A stretch of DNA of 64,000 nucleotides from Bacteroidales bacterium UBA3143 (GCA_002364735.1 DEZB01000050.1:1-64000); one strand, 5' to 3'; counted from the stretch's first letter, positions 18,414 through 27,930 are shown. The notes: a model not told the origin generated them from the sequence alone. A program made the numbers and translations.

Positions 18414-19521
18414 AATAATTAAAATTTAATTTGTTTTGCTAAGCAATTAGCTTATTTCTCTTTCCATTTTATTCTCCTGTGCAATAAAATAAAGTAAGAA
18501 CAAAGATTGCTTATGCAGTTTGCCCTAAATCGAGCACTGATGCGATTTTCGTATCAGTTGATGACAAAAGTAATCAATGTTTTTGTATGTGCAAATAGCA
18601 AAAAGAGAATTAGCATCAGTTTTTCTAATGTTTTTATTTTAACTTTAAGTAATCACCTAATATTTAGCAATATATAAAAAACACACTATTCAAAAACAAT
18701 TAAATATTTAACTTTATATAACAATATTGGTTTTTAATTTGATTAGATATTATTAGATGGAATATTATAACGTATTGTATATTAGCTCACATTAAACTAA
18801 CTGGTTTAATTTGAACCATTCGAAAACAATACAAAACACTTTAGTATAATTGCAAGGTGTGAATTTAACAAGCTGAATTTATTCATCAATTATATGAAAG
18901 ATATTTAATTTATTTAAAAAAGACCATGACGACCATCTTGAGCAAAACGATTTTATGGGTTACGAGAAGAAATATTGTAAATGGTTAGAAAGACTACTTT
19001 ACTTTTTGAGAACAAAAGCGATATTTGTCTTAAAAGACTCACATTTAAGCTACTAAAGTTTCGTGGGAACCTGCTGAAAGCCAAAACCTGTTAAGGATAG
19101 TGTCTTCGCTTGAAGCGAAAGAAAAAAACCGTTAAGGGAAACTGTTTCGCTTGAAGCGAAAGAGAAAACTTGTTAAGGAAAATGCTTTTGCTTAAAGCGA
19201 AAGAAGAAACATGTGAAGGGAAGAACTTTTGCTTGAAGCGAAAGTATAAACTGGTTGGAGGAAGGACTTCCGTAACCTTCTTCCCAATTATCTTTCTTGT
19301 AAAAGCCAATTCGAAGGGTCACACACCTTAGCGTCTTTGAATAACCAAATATCCAAATAAAAATTCTTCATTTTGCGAAACCGTCAGAAAGCAATTAGCT
19401 CTTTCAGAATAATTGCTCGACACCTTTCAATCTTTCTCAATTGTTAAACAATTGATTTGTTGTTACCTAATCTTAGTAGCTCTTGTCCAATACATGAAAA
19501 CCAATTAAAATATTTATAGTT
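18414..19521. other. Long intergenic region with palindrome array
   Basis: About 1.1 kb. The right part carries the 41-bp array listed separately. Between about 18895 and 19059 one plus-strand frame reads through ...GYEKKYCKWLERLLYFLRTK... to a stop at 19057-19059 but has no usable start; it could be the decayed end of a small gene. A 72-codon open frame on the minus strand (19091-19309) is a by-product of the repeats. Confidence 0.5.
19105..19242. repeat. Four tandem 41-bp units, each with a 15-bp palindrome
   Basis: TTCGCTTGAAGCGAA or a near copy (TTTGCTT[G/A]AAGCGAA) starts at 19105, 19146, 19187 and 19228, exactly 41 bp apart. The interval is partly conserved (A-rich, then a TTAAGG-like block). 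Because 41 is not a multiple of three, the array cannot be a repeated peptide. No further in-phase unit is convincing on either side. Confidence 0.9.
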
Positions 19522-20235
19522 ATGAAAAAATTAAATTCTCTTTTAGTTACATTATTAATCGTTGTTTTTAGTGTATCAATTGCCTCGGCAAAAACTGCTG
19601 AATCATTTATCAAAGATTTCAAAATTAAATCGTTCTCATCAGTTAATGCTAATACTGTTGCAGATATAGTGTACACACAGTGCGACAATGTTATTGTGAA
19701 AGCTCAAGGATCTCAAGAAATGATTGATAACTTACAGATTAGCGTTAGGAAGGGTGTGTTGACCATTGAAAGTGACAAAGAGTTTAACCACAAAAACGAT
19801 GAGCCCTTCGTTATCTATCTTACCGCACCATCCCTCACATCTATTGAAACACACGGCATGGGAAATTGGAAACTTGATGGCCCAGTGAAATCCAATAATC
19901 TAATTATCAAATCGGAAGGAATTGGCAACTTGGAAGCTTTAGGTTTAGACAGCAAGAAAATATGTGTAAGGTATAGTGGCATTGGTAATATAAAGTTAGG
20001 CGGAACTACTGATATAGTAGAAATCAATTCAGACGGAGTTGGGAATGTAGATTGTAAAAATCTTGTAGCTAAAACAGCTATGGTAAAATCCACAAAGACT
20101 GGAAAAGTAAAGTGCTTTGCCTCAGAAACTCTTGGATTATTTAACGAGGGCATTGGGGAGATTACTTATCACGGAAACCCTACTTTTAAGAATTTTCAAA
20201 ACTCAGGAATGGGAAAAATAAATGAAGGTTTATAA
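19522..20235 (+). CDS. Head-GIN domain (DUF2807) exported protein
   Basis: A 237-residue protein with a Sec signal peptide ending SIASA (about 1-23). The body is a DUF2807 right-handed beta-helix, shown by repeating G-[IVM]-G-[NKE] turns: HGMGNW, SEGIGNL, YSGIGNI, SDGVGNV, NEGIGEI and NSGMGKI, about 20 residues apart. Proteins of this family are exported in Bacteroidota, probably as structural or adhesive beta-solenoids, with no defined function. It is a single gene with a following terminator. Confidence 0.85.
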   Translation: MKKLNSLLVTLLIVVFSVSIASAKTAESFIKDFKIKSFSSVNANTVADIVYTQCDNVIVKAQGSQEMIDNLQISVRKGVLTIESDKEFNHKNDEPFVIYLTAPSLTSIETHGMGNWKLDGPVKSNNLIIKSEGIGNLEALGLDSKKICVRYSGIGNIKLGGTTDIVEINSDGVGNVDCKNLVAKTAMVKSTKTGKVKCFASETLGLFNEGIGEITYHGNPTFKNFQNSGMGKINEGL

Positions 20236-20257
20236 GCTGTAAAATTCACTTTGTATC

Positions 20258-20303
20258 ATTGCGTCACTGCGGTAAATAAATACCACAATGACGCAATTTT
20301 GTT
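20258..20303 (+). terminator. Terminator between convergent genes
   Basis: ATTGCGTCA pairs with TGACGCAAT, with an inner GGTA/TACC stem, followed by TTTGTTTTA on the plus strand. It lies between the DUF2807 gene and the converging hydrolase gene, and may serve both. Confidence 0.75.
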
Positions 20304-21137
20304 TTATTTCTTCTTTCTCAACATTCCACTATCCCTCAACCAATTAAGTGCCCTAAGCGGCCATTCGTTTACCAAGTGACCAGTTTTTCTAACGCCATAG
20401 CCATGATATCCTGTAGGATATAAATGCATAGCTACAGGCACTTTTGACTCTTTGAGAGCGTAATAGTAAAACAAACTACTATTAATTAATTTATAATCGT
20501 CTTGGGTTTGAACTATGAATGTGGGAGGAGTTTTATCTGTTACACTTATTTCTGGTACTACCGAGAAATTCTCACCATCTAAATAGGCAGGATAAAGAAG
20601 CACACAGAAATCGGGGCGCATATTTGTTTTATCTAATGCATCAATTGGTGGATAGGACACCTCTTCGAAATTATTACTTGCAATTGCCGCCACATGTGCT
20701 CCTGCTGAAAAACCCATTATTCCTATTTTGTTTTCGTCAATGTCCCACTCTTTTGCATTAGCTCGTGTGAATGCAATGGCTCTCTGCAAATCTTGCAAAG
20801 GTGGAGTATGTTTTGGTAAACCATCACGCCGTGGAACACGGTATTTGAGTAGCACACAATTGATGCCATATCTATTAAACCGTTCGCAAACTTCAGTTCC
20901 TTCTAAATTGTATGCCAATACATTGTATCCACCACCAGGTACGACAATGATGGTAGCTCCTAAATTGTTATCAGTAGGTGCAGGATAAAAAGTGATTGAA
21001 GGTTCGCTTACATTGCTTACCCCTAAAACCCGTGTGCCTGCTATTTTAATTCCCAAAAGTTTTTCGCTTTCTTCCAACCTCTCCGTTTCATCCGGTGCTC
21101 CGTCGGGGAATAGCAATATTGAGTGTAATTGTGTCAT
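20304..21137 (-). CDS. Alpha/beta hydrolase, BD-FAE-like, lacking a signal peptide
   Basis: A 277-residue hydrolase. The oxyanion-hole segment IIVVPGGGYNVLAYNLEG is near residue 72, the nucleophile elbow GFSAG near 143, and a late GYHGYG histidine near 250. This layout is that of acetyl/acyl esterases acting on acylated sugars (endo-xylanase/BD-FAE type). It is a close paralogue of the next gene, aligned almost throughout, but begins at MTQLHSILLFPDGAPDE with no signal peptide, and an in-frame stop lies just upstream. It may therefore be cytosolic. Substrate unknown. Confidence 0.85.
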   Translation of the reverse strand: MTQLHSILLFPDGAPDETERLEESEKLLGIKIAGTRVLGVSNVSEPSITFYPAPTDNNLGATIIVVPGGGYNVLAYNLEGTEVCERFNRYGINCVLLKYRVPRRDGLPKHTPPLQDLQRAIAFTRANAKEWDIDENKIGIMGFSAGAHVAAIASNNFEEVSYPPIDALDKTNMRPDFCVLLYPAYLDGENFSVVPEISVTDKTPPTFIVQTQDDYKLINSSLFYYYALKESKVPVAMHLYPTGYHGYGVRKTGHLVNEWPLRALNWLRDSGMLRKKK

Positions 21138-21204
21138 AGTTTATGTGAATTGCAATAAAATAAATTCTCATCCATCAATGATATCAACGGATCAGATATT
21201 TGTA

Positions 21205-22080
21205 TTATTTTTCAAGCATGCCGATATCGCGTAACCAATTAACCGCTCTAAAAGGCCACTCATTTACCAAATCTCCAGTATTTCTAAGACCATAACCATG
21301 ACCCCCCGATGAATATAAATGCATAGCGACTGACCCTTTTGCTTCTTTGAGAGCGTAATAATAAAACAGGCTACTATTCAGCAATCTTTCATCGTCTTGC
21401 GTCTGAACCAAAAATGTGGGTGGAGTTTTGTCGGTTACATTTAACTCGGGTGCTAACGAAAAATTCTCTCCATCTAAATAGGCAGGATAAATAAGCATGC
21501 AGAAGTCGGGACGTGTGCTCACTTGATCATTTGCATCAATGGGGGTATATGTAAGTTGGTTGAAGCTATTGCTTGCCATTGCTGATAGGTGTGCCCCAGC
21601 TGAAAAACCCATCACTCCAATTTTGTTTTCGTTTATGCCCCACTCTTTCGCATGGGCTCGTGTGTATGCAATGGCTCTTTGTAAATCTTGCAAAGGTGCT
21701 TCATGTTTAGCCAAACCTTCCCGACGTGGCACCCGATACTTAACCAATACGCAATTGATGCCGTGGCTATTGAATCTTTTGCATATCTCTGTTCCTTCCA
21801 AGTTGTAAGCCAAAATATTGTAACCACCTCCTGGACTCACAATAATGGTTGTTCCAGAGTTGTTATCAGCAGGTGCAGGATAGAATGTGAGGGTGGGTGC
21901 GCTCACATTAGATATCCGTAATACAGGACATCCTGCTTTTTTATTACCCGTCAGGTCTTCAGTTTCTATCATTTTCGTAGTTTCACCTGGAGCCCCATTG
22001 GGAAAAAGTAGAATTGGTTTTTGTTGTGCCATGACAGATGTGATAGTTGTGACTAAAAGGATAAGAATTAGCTTTTTCAT
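21205..22080 (-). CDS. Alpha/beta hydrolase, BD-FAE-like, exported
   Basis: A 291-residue esterase-like protein with a signal peptide ending TSVMAQ (about 1-18). It has IIVSPGGGYNILAYNLEG, the nucleophile elbow GFSAG and GGHGYG near the C-terminus, as in its downstream paralogue. It probably deacylates sugars or oligosaccharides in the periplasm. The two genes are a tandem duplication 67 bp apart on the same strand, apparently transcribed from the box at 22112. Confidence 0.87.
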   Translation of the reverse strand: MKKLILILLVTTITSVMAQQKPILLFPNGAPGETTKMIETEDLTGNKKAGCPVLRISNVSAPTLTFYPAPADNNSGTTIIVSPGGGYNILAYNLEGTEICKRFNSHGINCVLVKYRVPRREGLAKHEAPLQDLQRAIAYTRAHAKEWGINENKIGVMGFSAGAHLSAMASNSFNQLTYTPIDANDQVSTRPDFCMLIYPAYLDGENFSLAPELNVTDKTPPTFLVQTQDDERLLNSSLFYYYALKEAKGSVAMHLYSSGGHGYGLRNTGDLVNEWPFRAVNWLRDIGMLEK

Positions 22081-22111
22081 AATATAATGCGTCTTAATTG
22101 ATTTCTAAATA

Positions 22112-22119
22112 CAAACTTA
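22112..22119 (-). promoter_or_regulatory. Bacteroidota -7 box (TAAGTTTG, minus strand)
   Basis: A perfect TAnnTTTG match on the minus strand, about 31 nt before the exported hydrolase ATG. It is divergent to the rlmN box. Confidence 0.4.
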
Positions 22120-22189
22120 AAGAAAATCTCGATTGTTTGTACATATTTAATTATTTATCTAACAACTACCATTATTCGCTAAACGTGTG

Positions 22190-22197
22190 TATCTTTG
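22190..22197 (+). promoter_or_regulatory. Bacteroidota -7 box (TATCTTTG) of rlmN
   Basis: A perfect TAnnTTTG match 27 nt before ATG 22225. It overlaps the more upstream in-frame ATG at 22195, which argues that translation starts at 22225. Confidence 0.5.
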
Positions 22198-22224
22198 TTT
22201 CAAAATAAAAGTGTAGAAGATAAA

Positions 22225-23250
22225 ATGGAACTAAATAAATATTTATTGGGAATGACATTGGCGGAAATTGGCGAACAAGTAGAAATACTGAAACTGCCAA
22301 AGTTCACAGCCAAGCAAATTGCCGACTGGGTGTATGTCAAACGTGTGAAGTCGATAGACGAAATGACAAACATTTCGGTGCGGAACCGCGATATATTAAA
22401 AAAGAAATTTGAAGTTGGACTTTCAGATCCTATTCAAAAGCAAGTATCGGAAGACGGAACTCAGAAACTTTTGTTTCAAACAAAGAAGGGTAAATTGATG
22501 GAATCTGTTTTGATTCCTGACGACAATCGTCTCACTTTGTGCATTTCTTCGCAAGTAGGCTGCAAAATGAATTGCGACTTCTGCATGACAGGTAAAATGG
22601 GTTTTCATGACAACCTATCTGTATTGGAGATTTTAAATCAAGTGTACTCCTCTCCCAACTCTGAGAACATTACGAATATTGTTTTTATGGGAATGGGCGA
22701 ACCGTTGGATAATTACGAAAATGTAATGAAATCAATTGAAATACTTACTGCTGACTATGGTTTAGCATGGAGTCCTAAACGAATCACTGTTTCCACTATT
22801 GGCGTTACGCCCAAGTTGGAGCGTTTCTTGGAAGAAAGTAGTTGTCACCTTGCCATCAGCCTTCATAGTCCAATGTCTGCACAACGTCAAACGTTTATGC
22901 CTATTGAGAAGAAATATCCTATTGAAGAAATAATTGAACTGCTTCGCAAATACGACTGGAGCAAGCAAAGACGACTTTCGTTCGAATACATCATGTTTGA
23001 TGAAGTGAATGATGCGTTGATTTATGCTCGGGAATTAATTAAATTGCTTTCGGGTTTGTATTGTCGTGTCAATCTTATTCGTTTTCACACCATTCCGGGT
23101 AGTTCACTCAAAACTGCGAGTGATGAAGCAATGATTAAATTTCGCGATTTTTTAACCTCAAAAGGTCTTATCTCCACCATTCGCACATCGCGTGGTGAAG
23201 ATATTTCGGCTGCTTGTGGAATGTTATCTACAGAACACAAAAATAAGTAG
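22225..23250 (+). CDS. rlmN: 23S rRNA (adenine-C2)-methyltransferase RlmN
   Basis: With start MELNKYLLG it has 341 residues, a normal RlmN length. The radical-SAM CxxxCxxC signature is seen as GCKMNCDFCMTGKMGF, followed by FMGMGEPLDNYENV. A C-terminal SAACGML provides the second catalytic cysteine. RlmN methylates A2503 of 23S rRNA, and tRNA in some bacteria. The upstream ATG at 22195 lies inside the promoter box, so I chose 22225. It is a housekeeping gene. Confidence 0.95.
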   Translation: MELNKYLLGMTLAEIGEQVEILKLPKFTAKQIADWVYVKRVKSIDEMTNISVRNRDILKKKFEVGLSDPIQKQVSEDGTQKLLFQTKKGKLMESVLIPDDNRLTLCISSQVGCKMNCDFCMTGKMGFHDNLSVLEILNQVYSSPNSENITNIVFMGMGEPLDNYENVMKSIEILTADYGLAWSPKRITVSTIGVTPKLERFLEESSCHLAISLHSPMSAQRQTFMPIEKKYPIEEIIELLRKYDWSKQRRLSFEYIMFDEVNDALIYARELIKLLSGLYCRVNLIRFHTIPGSSLKTASDEAMIKFRDFLTSKGLISTIRTSRGEDISAACGMLSTEHKNK

Positions 23251-23385
23251 TCTTTGCAAAACTCAAAACTCTGTTTTTCTGGCAGGCACTGAGTAGTCAA
23301 TAATATAAAAAAGTAATATTGTATTGATATCAAGTTAATAACCAAAAAAACATCAAGTTTTATTTTATTAGAAATAGAATAATCG

Positions 23386-23393
23386 TATTTTTG
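23386..23393 (+). promoter_or_regulatory. Bacteroidota -7 box (TATTTTTG)
   Basis: A TAnnTTTG match 64 nt before the DUF4837 ATG. No clear -33 partner. Confidence 0.4.
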
Positions 23394-23457
23394 TTATTAA
23401 ACGTGCTTCATGTTTATTATCTAACGTATAATTCCATATCCTCAAAAACTATATATT

Positions 23458-24450
23458 ATGAAACAAATGAGAATATTAGTAGCTTTTGTAACATTAGCCA
23501 TAATCTTAGGTTCATGCAATAACTTTGCAACTGGATGGATGTCCGCTTCATCTGCATCAAACGAAGTGTTGGTCATCATTGATGAAGAAGAATGGCTTGA
23601 GCCTCATGGAAGAGCTGTCTTTGATGTGTTAAACTCACCCATGCCTGGTATGCCTCAAAGAGAGGCTAACTTCAAAATCTTACAAATTGATCCTAAAAAC
23701 TTCACCAGCACATTTAAAATGGCCCGGAACATAATTGTTGTGGATGTGTCAAGCGATTACGTTAACACCAAAATGAGTTCGGAAAGCAATAAATTTGCAA
23801 GTGGTCAGGTGGTGCTCACTTTTAAAGCTCCCGACAAAGAAGCTTTGGAAACCTATTTGCAAGACAACGAGCAAAGGATTGTAGATTATTTAGTAACAAG
23901 AGAATTGGAACGCACAGCTGAATGGTTAAAGAAAGAGTCTGCAACACCTAAAACACGTATCAAGAATCATTTTGGATTTACCATAGATTATCCAAAAGGT
24001 ATAACTAATATAACAGAAGATGATAACTTCTTTTGGGCAACCAACAATTCTGCTGAGTCGCGTCAAGATGTTGTTATATACTCTGTTCCCTACACATCGC
24101 AAACTATTTTTGAAAAAGATTCTCTAATTGCCATTCGTAACCGAGTTTTGGGCAATCATATAAAAGGTGCAATGGATTCACAAATGACTACATCAACCAT
24201 ATTTCCTGCTGAGTATCGCAGAGTTGAAATAGATGGTATATTCCGTGCTGAATTAAGGGGCTTGTGGGAAATGACTACCGATATGATGGGTGGTCCATTC
24301 GTATCGCAAGCTTTTGTAAACGAAAACACGGGTAGGGTAATATTTATTGATGTATATGTATATGCACCCGAAAAGAAAAAAAGAAGTTTAATTCGCAATT
24401 TAGAAGCCTCGTTTTACACCATAAATATTCCTAACGATGAAGAAGCTTGA
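23458..24450 (+). CDS. DUF4837 family lipoprotein
   Basis: A 330-residue lipoprotein: the signal sequence ends LGSCNN with Cys20 in the lipobox. The mature protein starts with ASNEVLVIIDEEEW and includes GRAVFDVLNSPMPGMPQREANF, which are recognisable DUF4837 features. The family is restricted largely to Bacteroidota and has no known function. It is followed 72 bp downstream by pdxA on the same strand; both lie after rlmN, so a loose housekeeping cluster is likely. Confidence 0.85.
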   Translation: MKQMRILVAFVTLAIILGSCNNFATGWMSASSASNEVLVIIDEEEWLEPHGRAVFDVLNSPMPGMPQREANFKILQIDPKNFTSTFKMARNIIVVDVSSDYVNTKMSSESNKFASGQVVLTFKAPDKEALETYLQDNEQRIVDYLVTRELERTAEWLKKESATPKTRIKNHFGFTIDYPKGITNITEDDNFFWATNNSAESRQDVVIYSVPYTSQTIFEKDSLIAIRNRVLGNHIKGAMDSQMTTSTIFPAEYRRVEIDGIFRAELRGLWEMTTDMMGGPFVSQAFVNENTGRVIFIDVYVYAPEKKKRSLIRNLEASFYTINIPNDEEA

Positions 24451-24522
24451 TCTTTGTTAGAAAAAGATTAAAACAATCGGCTTGTTCATCATGCTTCAAT
24501 TAATAAAATAACAATAGTTCAT

Positions 24523-25602
24523 ATGTCAGACTTAGTGAAAGTAGGTATCACCCATGGTGATAGTAATGGGGTTAGTTACGAAATTCTTTTGAAGACCTTT
24601 TCGGATAACCGATTAACAGAACTTCTCAATCCTATAATATATGGCTCAACCAAAGTAGCTTCCTATCATCGTAAGGTACTAAATTACAAGACGGTTCCTT
24701 TTAATATTATTGCATCAGCTAATGAAGCAAAAGAGGGCCAAGCAAACTTCATGAATATTATTCAAGATGATGTCAAAATTGAAATAGGTGTACCCAATTC
24801 GTCATCGGGCGAAGCGGCATATATAGCGCTTGAAGCTGCTATTGGAGATATGCAAAGCAATAAGATAGATGTTTTGGTTACATTGCCCATTAACAAAGAT
24901 AGCATACAAGGTCAAGACTTTAAATTCCCTGGTCATACAGAGTATTTAGAAGACAGAGTTGGCAACAAACAGAAAGCTCTTATGATTCTTGCAAATGAGC
25001 AATTAAGAGTTGCTCTTGTTACAACTCATCTGCCAATATCTGAACTACCAAGCAGAATAACCACTAACTTAATCGTAGAAAAGATAAAGACATTAAATGA
25101 TAGCTTAAAACGCGATTTTTGTATTGACAATCCACGTATCGCTGTGTTAAGCTTAAACCCTCATGCTGGAGAAAATGGTTTGTTGGGATGTGAAGAGAAA
25201 GACATCATCGAACCTGCTATCAAAAAGTGTCTTGATCGGGACATACTATGTGCAGGTCCTTTTGCTGCTGATGGTTTTTTTGGAAGCGAAAGGTACAAAG
25301 AGTTTGATGCAGTGTTAGCCATGTATCACGACCAAGGCTTAATTCCTTTTAAAACCATTGCAATGGGTAGTGGGGTTAATTTTACTGCTGGTCTGCCAAT
25401 AGTTAGAACTTCACCAGCGCATGGAACAGCTTACGATATTGCTGGAAAAGATATCGCCTCTGAGGATTCATTCCGTCAAGCATTGTACATGGCTGTAGAT
25501 ATTCACAGAAATCGAACTGCATATGACGAAGCACGCAAAGATCCTCTTCGCAAAATGTTCTTTGAAAGAGGAAGGGATGACGAAAAGTTAGATTTGACTT
25601 AA
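24523..25602 (+). CDS. pdxA: 4-hydroxythreonine-4-phosphate dehydrogenase
   Basis: A 359-residue enzyme of the PdxA family. It catalyses NAD-dependent oxidation of 4-phosphohydroxy-L-threonine in pyridoxal phosphate synthesis. Seen in order: N-terminal VGITHGDSNGVSYE, GHTEYLEDRVGN near residue 146, LNPHAGENGLLG near 212, MYHDQGLIPFKT near 268 and RTSPAHGTAYDIAG near 297. The three metal-binding histidines fall in these last motifs. No other pdx gene is nearby. Confidence 0.94.
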   Translation: MSDLVKVGITHGDSNGVSYEILLKTFSDNRLTELLNPIIYGSTKVASYHRKVLNYKTVPFNIIASANEAKEGQANFMNIIQDDVKIEIGVPNSSSGEAAYIALEAAIGDMQSNKIDVLVTLPINKDSIQGQDFKFPGHTEYLEDRVGNKQKALMILANEQLRVALVTTHLPISELPSRITTNLIVEKIKTLNDSLKRDFCIDNPRIAVLSLNPHAGENGLLGCEEKDIIEPAIKKCLDRDILCAGPFAADGFFGSERYKEFDAVLAMYHDQGLIPFKTIAMGSGVNFTAGLPIVRTSPAHGTAYDIAGKDIASEDSFRQALYMAVDIHRNRTAYDEARKDPLRKMFFERGRDDEKLDLT

Positions 25603-25783
25603 GGGAGTCAGAAATAGAAGAAGTGTTTCATCTGATATATAAGTCAATTTAAATATAACAGTTCTGCATTTACGAAACTCATGTATTTAATTTATTCAAT
25701 GCATTTCATACTTAATACTCCTATAAAGTTAATCGCTCTCATCGTTTCTTAGCGAAGCTAAAGGGGATTTTAAAATGAATTAA

Positions 25784-26545
25784 ATGAGAATTACAGACAG
25801 AAAATATATTGATATTTATAATCAGTCGATTGGACATGAAATTCCTATATTAATTCAGAGCTTTGATTTTTCGGAAAGCAAAGGCGGATTTGATTACTTG
25901 ACAAAATCTTCAGCAGTTTTTTCTTCCAATATCGAAGGGAACAGTATTGATTTGAATTCTTACATGAACTATGAATTAAACAAGGACAAATTCAAGATCG
26001 GAAAAGAAATAGAAGAAATAGAAGATTTAATTGAGGCATATGGGTTTGCTCAAAACATCACCCTGAACGAAGCAAATCTATTGACTTGTCATAAAATATT
26101 TTCAAAAACCTTATTGATAAAAAGTAAAAGAGGAAAATATAGAATTGAACAAGTTGGAGTGTTTGGAAAATCTGGACTTACCTATATGGCTGTTGAACCT
26201 GAATTTGTAGTGAAAGAGATGCAAACCTTTTTTCAAGACGTTCAAGAGTTACTATCATCAAAGCTTACTGAGATTGAAGTGTTTTATTTTGCATCTTTAA
26301 TTCATTTAAGATTTGCGCAAATACATCCATTTCGAGACGGAAATGGTCGTGCTGCTCGATTATTGGAAAAATGGTTTATTGCCGAGAAATTAGGACGTGA
26401 CTTTTGGAAAATACCTTCTGAAGAATATTACAAAACAAATCAATCAAGGTATTATGAGACTATCAACTTAGGTGTGAACTTCTACGAATTAAACCATGAT
26501 AAATCTATTGGTTTTTTAGAAATGCTTCCAAATTGTTTAAGATAA
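25784..26545 (+). CDS. Fic family protein (class II, with N-terminal inhibitory helix)
   Basis: A 253-residue protein with the full Fic motif HPFRDGNGRAAR at residues 181-192, which catalyses AMP transfer (or other NMP/phosphate chemistry) to protein hydroxyls. An SSNIEGN segment near residue 48 matches the inhibitory [ST]xxxE[GN] helix placed before the core, defining class II self-inhibited Fic enzymes. No DNA-binding domain or antitoxin gene is adjacent. It is a solitary gene between pdxA and the converging ilv operon; the target is unknown. Confidence 0.88.
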   Translation: MRITDRKYIDIYNQSIGHEIPILIQSFDFSESKGGFDYLTKSSAVFSSNIEGNSIDLNSYMNYELNKDKFKIGKEIEEIEDLIEAYGFAQNITLNEANLLTCHKIFSKTLLIKSKRGKYRIEQVGVFGKSGLTYMAVEPEFVVKEMQTFFQDVQELLSSKLTEIEVFYFASLIHLRFAQIHPFRDGNGRAARLLEKWFIAEKLGRDFWKIPSEEYYKTNQSRYYETINLGVNFYELNHDKSIGFLEMLPNCLR

Positions 26546-26850
26546 AGAGGGTTCACCAATAAAATTATGTGTTTTAATTTATTTCTCTACTACAAGAGTA
26601 ACAGTTCGTACCTATGGCACTCTTTGTGACATTATAATTGATGTGCTATCCCAAGCTTCGTAGATGCAGACCTGTTATACTAACGTTCAACAAAAAAGAT
26701 TGAAACTTATGCAGAAAGAATTTATTAAAAACTATAAAACACTATGCATTTGACACGATAAATAACGGAAACAGTACGATATATGCGACATAAGTAGAGA
26801 CGCAAATCATGCGCCTCTACAATTATATAAGTTATTAAGTAAATAACTTG
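26546..26850. other. Intergenic region between convergent fic and ilvC
   Basis: About 305 bp. Only the short inverted repeat at 26794-26820 stands out. No clear T-tract terminator is seen for either gene. Confidence 0.4.
26794..26820. repeat. Imperfect inverted repeat downstream of ilvC (REP-like)
   Basis: GTAGAGACGCA pairs with TGCGCCTCTAC (one A-C mismatch) around a 5-nt loop. It has no T-tract, so it looks more like a dispersed palindrome of the Bacteroidota GTAGAGACGC type than a terminator. Confidence 0.6.
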
Positions 26851-27897
26851 TTAATTATTCTCAGGTCTCAATTTTCTAACCACTGCACCCGTTCTCCACA
26901 TTTCGCTTTCACGCAATTCCTTCAACTCTTTTTCCAAACCTTCACGGTAATCAGGTTTTGAGTTTGTATCAATAGAGCGTTGAGCTTCATTGCCTGAAGC
27001 AACTTCTTTGTACAGTTTTTCAAACACAGGTTTCGTAGCATCGTGGAAAGGAGTCATCCAATCTAACGCACCACGTTGAGCTGTTGTTGAACAATTGGCA
27101 TACATCCAGTCCATACCATTCTCTGCAAACAAAGGCATCAATGATTGAGTAAGTTCTTCAACAGTTTCGTTAAACGCTTCCGATGGTGTGTGACCATTTT
27201 CACGTAACACTTCATATTGTGCAAGCATCAAACCTTGAATAGCTCCCATCAATGTGCCACGCTCACCAGTTAAATCTGAATATACTTCACGTTTGAAAGT
27301 AGTTTCAAACAAATATCCCGACCCTACACCAATTCCAAGTGAAACTGCTCTGTTAAAAGCATTGCCTGTTGCATCTTGATAGATTGCATAGCTTGAGTTA
27401 AGACCCCTATCTTCTAAAAACATTGAACGCAAGCTTGTTCCTGATCCTTTTGGAGCAACCAGAATCACATCTACATCTTTTGGCGGTATAATTCCTGTTC
27501 TGTCGTTATAAGTGATACCAAAACCATGAGAAAAATACAATGCTTTACCTGCAGTTAAGTGTTTCTTAACTGTTGGCCAGACTGCTATTTGTGCAGCATC
27601 TGACAATAGATATTGTATAATTGTGCCTCGTTCACACGCTTCTTCTATTTCGAAAAGCGTTTTGCCAGGAACCCAACCATCGTCAATGGCTTTTTGCCAT
27701 GTTTTGCTCTCTTTGCGTTGACCAACTATTACGTTAAATCCGTTGTCACGCAAGTTAAGGGATTGTCCTGGTCCTTGCACACCGTATCCAATTACTGCTA
27801 TTGTTTCGTCTTTCAATACTTCTTTGGCTTTATCCAAAGGAAACTCGTCGCGGGTAACTACATTTTCTTCTACTCCGCCAAAATTCATTTTTGCCAT
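26851..27897 (-). CDS. ilvC: Ketol-acid reductoisomerase
   Basis: A 348-residue enzyme that isomerises and reduces acetolactate or acetohydroxybutyrate with NAD(P)H and Mg2+. The Rossmann segment IAVIGYGVQGPGQSLNLRDNG is near residue 33, and the metal-binding core includes SDLTGERGTLMG and an ESEMW-containing C-terminus. Length and sequence fit the variant seen in Bacteroidales. It is the last gene of the leu-ilv operon, 33 bp after ilvN. Confidence 0.95.
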   Translation of the reverse strand: MAKMNFGGVEENVVTRDEFPLDKAKEVLKDETIAVIGYGVQGPGQSLNLRDNGFNVIVGQRKESKTWQKAIDDGWVPGKTLFEIEEACERGTIIQYLLSDAAQIAVWPTVKKHLTAGKALYFSHGFGITYNDRTGIIPPKDVDVILVAPKGSGTSLRSMFLEDRGLNSSYAIYQDATGNAFNRAVSLGIGVGSGYLFETTFKREVYSDLTGERGTLMGAIQGLMLAQYEVLRENGHTPSEAFNETVEELTQSLMPLFAENGMDWMYANCSTTAQRGALDWMTPFHDATKPVFEKLYKEVASGNEAQRSIDTNSKPDYREGLEKELKELRESEMWRTGAVVRKLRPENN

Positions 27898-27930
27898 ATT
27901 AATAATTTGTTATGTATAATTTATTACGAT

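Noticed and set aside
19091..19309. 72-residue minus-strand ORF
   Set aside because: It is read out of the 41-bp repeats and has no repeated peptide, signal or family features.
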